A stretch of DNA of 64,000 nucleotides from Crotalaria pallida. Lineage: Eukaryota > Streptophyta > Magnoliopsida > Fabales > Fabaceae. Below are positions 57,598 to 64,000 of the stretch, one piece after another. A model generated the notes under the pieces. The model worked only from the letters and a program-made list of their open reading frames with translations. It ran no database searches and was not told where the DNA came from. Location of the stretch: the NCBI GenBank assembly GCA_037953625.1, contig CM075655.1, positions 124,131,001 to 124,195,000 on the forward strand, written 5' to 3'. The stretch's first letter is position 1, and each line of letters starts with the position of its first letter. Made by a program: the position numbers and the translations under genes.

Positions 57598-59148
57598 TTA
57601 GTGTACCTACATGTCTTCTGCGACGTTGTTTTTCCTTTGGAAGTCAGGTATTGATACCAATAAAATGGATTTTAAGCTAATTTGAAACAATAAATTTATA
57701 TGAATAATTTTAAGAGAAAAGGGTTATGCACCATAAGCGTAACATCCACCTTTAAATAAACTAAAACCCTAAGAGAAAATAAATGGTTGTGTATCCAAAC
57801 TATGGATCTTTGTGGCCCAATTAATCAATCCCGGATCTGCGAACTGTGCGAGTCTTTGATTCAACGGTATGGATCTTTCCCAAAAATTGTTATTTCATTG
57901 GAACTCGAACATTTGATCTTGAAGTCCCTAAGCGCTCAGCCAATTCTCACTGTGACAATGAACTTGGGTTCCAAACTATGGATCTTTAATGTATTCATCA
58001 TTATTGATTTGAATGGTATCCCAAGAATTGTCGTGACTAAAAAGCGGATGCAAAGAAAACAGGAAAATTGGACAAATGGTCATATTATTTTAACAATTTA
58101 ATTTAATATTTTAATTTATTATTACTAAATGGAGTATTTAACATCAACGGTTTTCTAGAGAAACCAGAAAGATCTTGACTCAATGCTCAACGATTCAAGC
58201 AAAGAGGCGTTCTTTCTGAGCGTGAACACAGACGTTTTTGGATGCCAGATTCAGCAGTCAACACTACTATATGGAACGCCCAGGTTAGGATCACGTTGTT
58301 ATGCACTGTTTTTAACTGTTTTGTATTTTGCCCACTCATTGAACTTGATCAATATACTGGACTGATTCATAGACGTATATAGCTCATATTTACAGCCAGA
58401 CTCTACAACACTACTCGTTTTAGTTACAAGCTTAACGCCAAAAAAAAACCTATTTGTCAATGATGAGCTTGAATTAAGTTTAAAAAAAAAATGATGAGCT
58501 TGAATCGCATTATAAATAAGTATACTATTTTAGTAGTTTTTGTGTCTTTATTGGGTCACTATGATTTGGTGAAATCAATTTTCAGTATATCCTGTCCTTT
58601 GTATGCGGCGAATATTATTTTCTGTCCGGGATTCAGTACATACCACTGTATATATCCCTCTACATATATTGAAAAAAGTGGCTAATTTTTTGAATTTTAT
58701 GAAAATATACAATAAATATTATAATTTTATCTTTTCAACTTATATTAAAAAGTTCATATTCATTAATGAAAAAAAACATATATAATTAATCAAAACAATT
58801 TAATAAAAGAAAAATAGAAAAAAAATAACACATAAAAACATAAAGCGATTTATAATTAATATTAATAAATCAGAAAAGTATTACTCAAATTAGATTCATA
58901 TTCGGTTCTGAACTTTCATTCTTTACCATGACAAACAAAACTGTATGATGAAAAACGAAATGATGCCATCACTATGTGAACATTCTCTTGAAATTTACTC
59001 TCCGTATTGTAATTCATATTTTTCGGATTCTATATACAGAATCTAAACTCACCGTTAAAATTTGGGATTCGAAATGCAAAAATGATGCTAGAATATAAAA
59101 CACTTTAAATATAGAGATGGTAAAAAGAAATAATAAATTAATAATAAG
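57598..59148. other. Intergenic, no gene supported
   Basis: A 104-codon frame at 57787-58101 (+) has no domain I recognise. CCAAACTATGGATCTTT occurs at about 57797 and 57970, a short direct repeat. The rest is AT-rich. Confidence 0.35.
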
Positions 59149-60084
59149 GGGAAATTGCACTCACCTCTCATGAGTTTTGCATTAATGGCACAAACATCCC
59201 CTCTACTTTGAAACATGACACTCACCTTCCCTCCTTAGCAATAAGCATTGCACCTACACCCCCTCTTGTAATAATGGTTAGTTTATCAACGTAAATATTA
59301 TATTTAGAATTGAACAAGACTTTTATATATACACACTCAAGGAACGCTTCAAACAAATTTTAACAGTATTCGATTATTTTTTCTTTACAATAATAATATG
59401 ATAATTTTTTTTTACAAAAAAATATTTTTTTTAAGAAAACATAATTTTTTATGATAATTTTTTTTTTTACTAAAGTACATTCTTGTATACAAATTTTATC
59501 CAAATGATTTTTGAATAATGCAAAATACCTAACATCAATATTGGTTTAAAAACTCTATATAAAGATTGAATATGTTATATTCATATTCAAATATCATAGG
59601 AATAATAAAAAATTAAAACCTATTATATCATATTATATCCATAATGAGCTCATATCCACTATAGCCTATGATTCACCATGAAGCATTAAAAAAATATTGG
59701 CTATAATAAGCATGTTAGCCCCACAAATAATTCCCTACCATATATCCATTCTAAATCTCATTACTTGGCACAATTTTTGATTGCCTCATATTGGCTTGTA
59801 GTAGTAACAATTTTTGATTGCCTCATATAATTAATTTTATCATATTATGTTAAAGGAAAAATGCATCAAATACACTTTAAATTTATATGAAATGTCGTTT
59901 GAAGGTATAAAAATCTTTTTCAATAATAAGAATCATATTTTCGTTGATAGACTAACTATTTATTACAAGAGGGGTGTAAGTGAAAGGTTAATTGTTAAGG
60001 AGGGGAGGTGAGTGTCATTTTTCAAACTAGATGAGGCGTCTGTGTTATTAGGGCAAACTTCAGGGAATGTGAGTGAAATTTCCC
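59149..60084. mobile_element. Long-TIR DNA element
   Basis: Left arm 59149-59300 (GGGAAATTGCACTCACC, AAACATGACACTCACCTTCC, CACCCCCTCTTGTAATAAT, TTTATCAACG) is mirrored by 59935-60084 (CGTTGATAGACTAA, ATTACAAGAGGGGTGTAAGT, GAGGTGAGTGTCATTTTTCA, GTGAGTGAAATTTCCC). The centre is AT-rich and non-coding. I see no clear target duplication. Confidence 0.65.
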
Positions 60085-60543
60085 GTCATAATAATTGATG
60101 CAATTAAATTTAATTAGGATTAATTAAGTTGGCATGACTTGAACATGATATCAATTCCTTCCATGTATATTGAAAATGAAAGCACATGCATGCATATAGA
60201 CTCACAAGACTGACAAGTGACAAGAGTTTCACTTCGAAATGTACACAGTAACCTACTTAGTGGGTAAGGCAAAAGAGATTTTTTTGGTGATTACTAGCAT
60301 GAGAGAATATGGCGCACATGACGGTAGCATTACTCAAATTTTGTTCGTCGCTAATTCAAACCTGAAAAGGACAATATAGTCATACAATTTTCCCTCAATT
60401 GACTCACTCGCTTGTGTCCTCTTTTGTAATTTCTCAGGGCTCGCTTCCTTTAAAACCAGCTAACATCTCACACAAGCAACTCTGTTCTTAGCGCTACTTA
60501 AGCTTCAAGAGATATATACAGAGAGAGAGAGAGATCAGAGAGA
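60085..60543. promoter_or_regulatory. Promoter and 5' leader of the PQ-loop gene
   Basis: The sequence becomes less AT-rich towards the gene. A (GA)n tract at 60520-60533 lies just before the start codon and belongs to the leader. The transcription start is not determined; CTTTAAAACC at 60449 is a possible TATA substitute. Confidence 0.4.
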
Positions 60544-60851
60544 ATGGCACCCTCTTATTGCGTGAAGGAGAGTAAGCCCTGTGTGGTTTGGGTTGAGAAA
60601 TACTTCAAAGACTGCCTCTGCAATTTGAAAGATGAAATCTCTTTCGCCTTTGGGTTCATAAGCCTAATATGTTGGGGAGTAGCAGAAATTCCTCAAATAA
60701 TCACCAACTTTCACAGCAAGTCTGGCCATGGAGTCTCCCTTGCTTTTCTCCTCACTTGGGTCGCAGGGTTTGTCATCTTTCATTTTTATTTGGCCATTAT
60801 TATCTTTTAACTCGCATCAATATATTGTACAAAAATATGTGTGCTAACGAT

Positions 60852-60920
<69 letters not shown>

Positions 60921-63660
60921 CACATCATCAACTATTTTAGGCAAATGAGGCTCATGCAATCACAATCACATTCCCAGTTATTGCAGTTGTCGCATACAAA
61001 TCTTTAAAATCTTGCTCTTAATTTCTGTCTGGAATTTATTGTGATAATTTGTTGTGTACTCCTTTGTGTTGAAATATAAGAAAAAACAATTTCATATTTA
61101 TTAAAGAGTTAAATTGATTGTATTTAATTTTCTCAAAATTTATAAGAAGTTAAAGTATTTTAGGAAAACAATATTAAAAATGAAACAAAAATTAAATAAA
61201 ATAATTAACTAGAGTACCTTTCAAAAATAATTTTAGAAAAATAGTGAAGCAAAATTTAAAAAAAATAGCGAAATATTTCAAGCCACGTTGTCCACACAGA
61301 TTAGCTAAATTGTTGGTTTGTTAAAATATTTGGATGCAGAGATATATTCAATGTCGTGGGTTGCCTTCTGGAACCAGCAACGGTAAGTAGTGATGAGTAT
61401 GAGCCATACAACACTAAACAAGTTTTTTTGTTTTGTTACCCGGTGACGTGCAATTTTGTGGCCTTTCCATTGTTATCTCCTGTCCAACATTTTCTGCATC
61501 ATTCAATCTATTTTGTTTTGGTCTTCTTTTTCATGTTTTATTAGTATTTAATAACTTTACATGTTCAATTCTAGACTTGATGTATTTTTTTCTGGCTCTG
61601 GTATTTTGTTTTTTGTTTGCGTGGCTGGAAATGCAGTTGCCCACCCAGTACTACACAGCTCTGGTAAGAAAATGCAAATATCGATTTACCCGAAATTACA
61701 TCTTTGAATATTACAGTACTATTTCTCTTGCACTAAGCTAAGAGAGATTAAAATTAATTATATTTGCATAATTTATGTGTAGAGTCTATTAAATTTTGAT
61801 TGTGTTTTTTTTTATAGTGAAAAATTCATAAGCCTATAAGGAATACCCTGCCCACAGAATTACAAAAACAAGATGCTGCTAAGTAAGATAAAACAGCAGA
61901 CACGGTTGCACCAGAGCAACAAAACAAAAAGCATACAACCCCTGCAACATCGTAATTCTATGCCAACATTTCTTAATATTTGTTTGCATGAATGATGATA
62001 CACATCAAGATGGCTAAAAGACAACCTGACCTTAGTGTCGCCTAGATCATGAAATCAAATCTGCATAAACCTCTTCACCACAGATCACTCCATCTCTGAT
62101 GTCATCCCAAGAAACAGATTTTACCTGCAGTAACTTAGTAGGCACTGCAGGGGATTATTGAACCACTCAAACGTAGACATCCTCACATCCATGCCCTTGT
62201 GTCTTATTCTCTTATGATAATATATGGAAGATAATAAATGAACAAGGTTGCAATTTTAGTATATATTCACCAACAATATATGGAAGATGATAAATGAACA
62301 ATTATATTGTATTAATTTTTAAATAAATTATTTTAAAATAATGAAAAAAAGGGTTTGCTTAACCTCAGTATTTAGGACTGAGGATAAAAGTTAAAAAAGT
62401 AGAAAAAAAATATTAGAATACTAATCCACTAACTTAAAGTATTAAACATTTAATCTTTCAATGCAAAAATAATTTTTTTAATCTCTTATTCTAGTATTAA
62501 GAAAATACTAGCTCAATTACCAAGATCACAAAAGAGGGGTAGAGTAGGCCCAGTCAACGTGGCTTGAAGCCCATTGTATACATGTGTTCATTCCAAAGAC
62601 AAATTCACTTGCCTGCACTCGGATGATGCGTCACTCTCATATGGGAGAACCTTTCTTTGCTGCCAAAAATGGATAGGCTGCATTTGGAACTCACATTTTG
62701 AATAAATGAAATGAAATAACTATATTACAATTCTTTAAAAAAAAAAAAACAAAAACAAAAACAAAACTGCATTTCAATTTAATCGACTGAAGATTATTAT
62801 TATGATAGGTACCTTGGTCCCCTACGGACATGATCACCTATGCTCAGAAGTTATATTTTATTTAGTATATATTTCATTATTTATTCTCGGTACTAAAATT
62901 GCAACCTTAACTTGATCCTAACGACCTAACGGCACTTATTATTGTGATCAACAGCTTTACACAATCTCTACAATCATATTAGTATTGCAAAGCATCTATT
63001 ATGACTACATCCAAAGGTGGTGTAAGCGACGTCAGAAGATCAACAAAGAAGAGGTACATTTTAATGAGAATCTCCAATTTCTTAAACTCCGTTCGGCTAA
63101 TCAATTTCTTTGCTCTAATCACAAGTTTCACAAAAATAAAGCAAAATAATACTCTGCCACTCTGTTCAGAAGTAAGAGTAAAAGTTTCATTGTTTTATTA
63201 TGCTAACAACAGGCTCATGAAGAGGAGAGAAAACCATTGAGACCAAAACCAGGCCACGAGTCTGTGATTCCAATACCAAATGGCACTCCTAAATCAACAC
63301 CTCGAAGGGAGTACTATTATACGTACGTACCCAAATTGTTTCTTGCCATGCTAACTATACTCACAAGTTGTATATGAATCTTTGCTTCTAGCACTGTTTT
63401 TGCACTCTCGGTTAATATTTTGATTAAGAAATTATGTGAAGTAATAACTTGCAATAATGCTGAGTTAATTAAACAGGTCAGCCAGATCAATGGCTGGGAG
63501 TGGTACCCCACCATTTCGTTCCTACATGAGAACTGTTAAAAGTGGCCCTTCTGCCTTGGAATTGCATGATGAGTCTTCTTCTTCCGAAGATGAGGCACAG
63601 CTTGTTCCTTCTGCAAGGAGAGCAGTAACACAGCCTAGATCTATTCCCCGTTCTATTGTG
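60544..63660 (+). CDS. PQ-loop repeat family transporter, 5' part (continues beyond the window)
   Basis: Coding exons: 60544-60767, 61340-61382, 61637-61663 (only 27 nt), 62955-63053, 63213-63322, 63477-63660. Phases agree and give 229 codons so far. The first PQ-loop lies in exon 1: SLICWGVAEIPQIITNF (PQ-motif core EIPQ, about 48-51), continuing GHGVSLAFLLTWVAG, then DIFNVVGCLLEPAT and LPTQYYTALLYTISTIILVL across the next exons. A hydrophilic loop (KRRQKINKEE to PRSIV, with a serine-acid cluster) follows. The second PQ-loop and C terminus lie past 64000; 63988 (after TTACAG) may start the next exon. The family includes lysosomal/vacuolar cationic amino-acid exporters (PQLC2, yeast Ypq). Plant members such as At2g41050 and At4g36850 share this N terminus, from memory. 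Confidence 0.88.
60858..60919. repeat. (TA)n microsatellite in PQ-loop intron 1
   Basis: About 31 uninterrupted TA units inside the intron between coding exons 1 and 2. Such a tract is probably length-variable. Confidence 0.95.
61060..61275. mobile_element. Stowaway-like MITE in PQ-loop intron 1
   Basis: Colinear with the copies at 38848 and 42285 (AAATATAAGAAAAAACAATT, GAGTTAAATTGATTGTATTT, TTTAGGAAAACAATATTAAA). The terminal repeats are eroded. Confidence 0.45.
61664..62954. other. Intron 3 of the PQ-loop gene (1.3 kb)
   Basis: A less AT-rich stretch at 61820-62200 (with CAACAAAACAAAAAGCATAC) may be a retroelement piece, but it has no open frame. Nothing else is supported. Confidence 0.35.
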
Positions 63661-64000
63661 GTGAGTATTCCACTTGCTTACACTACATGTAACGTCTATA
63701 GGAAGCTTCCCTGAGGACTGAACAATTAATACCGCTATAGCAGGAATTGATCCTGGGTGAATACATAACCATTTCCACTATAAGTATGGAAAGCAAAATT
63801 AAGAGTTTATGTGAGTTACTAGAATTAATTAGTTTTATTGGATTATGAGTTTTACGAAGAGACAGATAGATAGGAATGAAGGTAGTATATTATTCTACTG
63901 AATTTGTCATAATATGGTTGAGGACTCAATCGCCCCAATTAGTAATGTTGCACTCATTGTTATCAATTTTATCATCACAAGTTACAGCCAAAAACAAAGA

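Noticed and set aside
57787..58101. 104-codon frame as a gene
   Set aside because: No recognisable family, and a short direct repeat inside suggests non-coding DNA.
60858..60920. Poly-tyrosine/isoleucine frame through the (TA)n tract
   Set aside because: This is intronic microsatellite read-through; the true exon stops at 60767 where the next exon restores the conserved protein.
1..64000. CRISPR arrays, operons or prokaryotic signals
   Set aside because: No regular spaced repeats, and introns, SINEs and MITEs show this is plant nuclear DNA.

Overview
This is plant nuclear DNA: AT-rich, with large intergenic spaces, GT-AG introns, tRNA-derived SINEs and many MITEs. The protein genes point to a papilionoid legume, because one of them is a LysM receptor kinase of the NFP/NFR5/SYM10 clade (Nod factor and mycorrhizal signalling). 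The species cannot be fixed from the sequence alone.

Layout. Positions 1-16.6 kb hold no gene I can support. They carry SINEs, Stowaway-like MITEs, a fold-back repeat cluster and LINE scraps. At 16.7-23.7 kb is a DA1-type ubiquitin-activated peptidase gene (+, 11 coding exons, 573 aa), with a SINE in its 5'UTR intron and a hAT element plus nested MITEs in coding intron 5. At 24.77-29.74 kb is a nearly complete Mutator-like element (MULE): about 108-bp terminal inverted repeats, GC-rich subterminal blocks, and a FAR1-type transposase gene (-) broken by a SINE, a nonsense codon and a frameshift. At 30.45-31.83 kb a non-autonomous element with about 408-bp inverted repeats ends only about 220 bp before an intronless PPR gene (32.05-34.03 kb, +). 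At 35.67-37.45 kb (+) is the NFP/NFR5-clade LysM receptor. At 43.62-45.55 kb (-) is a second, LYK4/LYR3-like LysM receptor. The two are convergent and separated by 6 kb of nested transposons. At 49.55-51.66 kb (-) is a four-exon pectate lyase. At 60.54 kb to the right edge (+) is the 5' part of a PQ-loop (lysosomal/vacuolar amino-acid transporter type) gene, which continues past the window.

How the parts work together. The two LysM receptors are the only functionally linked genes here. Both have extracellular LysM modules with two CxC pairs and a degenerate kinase, so both should signal through a partner kinase. This matches the known arrangement in which an NFP-type and an LYR3-type gene sit side by side in a legume genome. 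The other genes (organ size control, organelle RNA processing, cell wall, transport) are ordinary single neighbours.

The richest material outside genes is the mobile fraction. At least four SINE families, three hAT-type elements, several MULE-type elements with 9-10 bp target duplications, and several Stowaway-like nests can be delimited to the base from target-site duplications.
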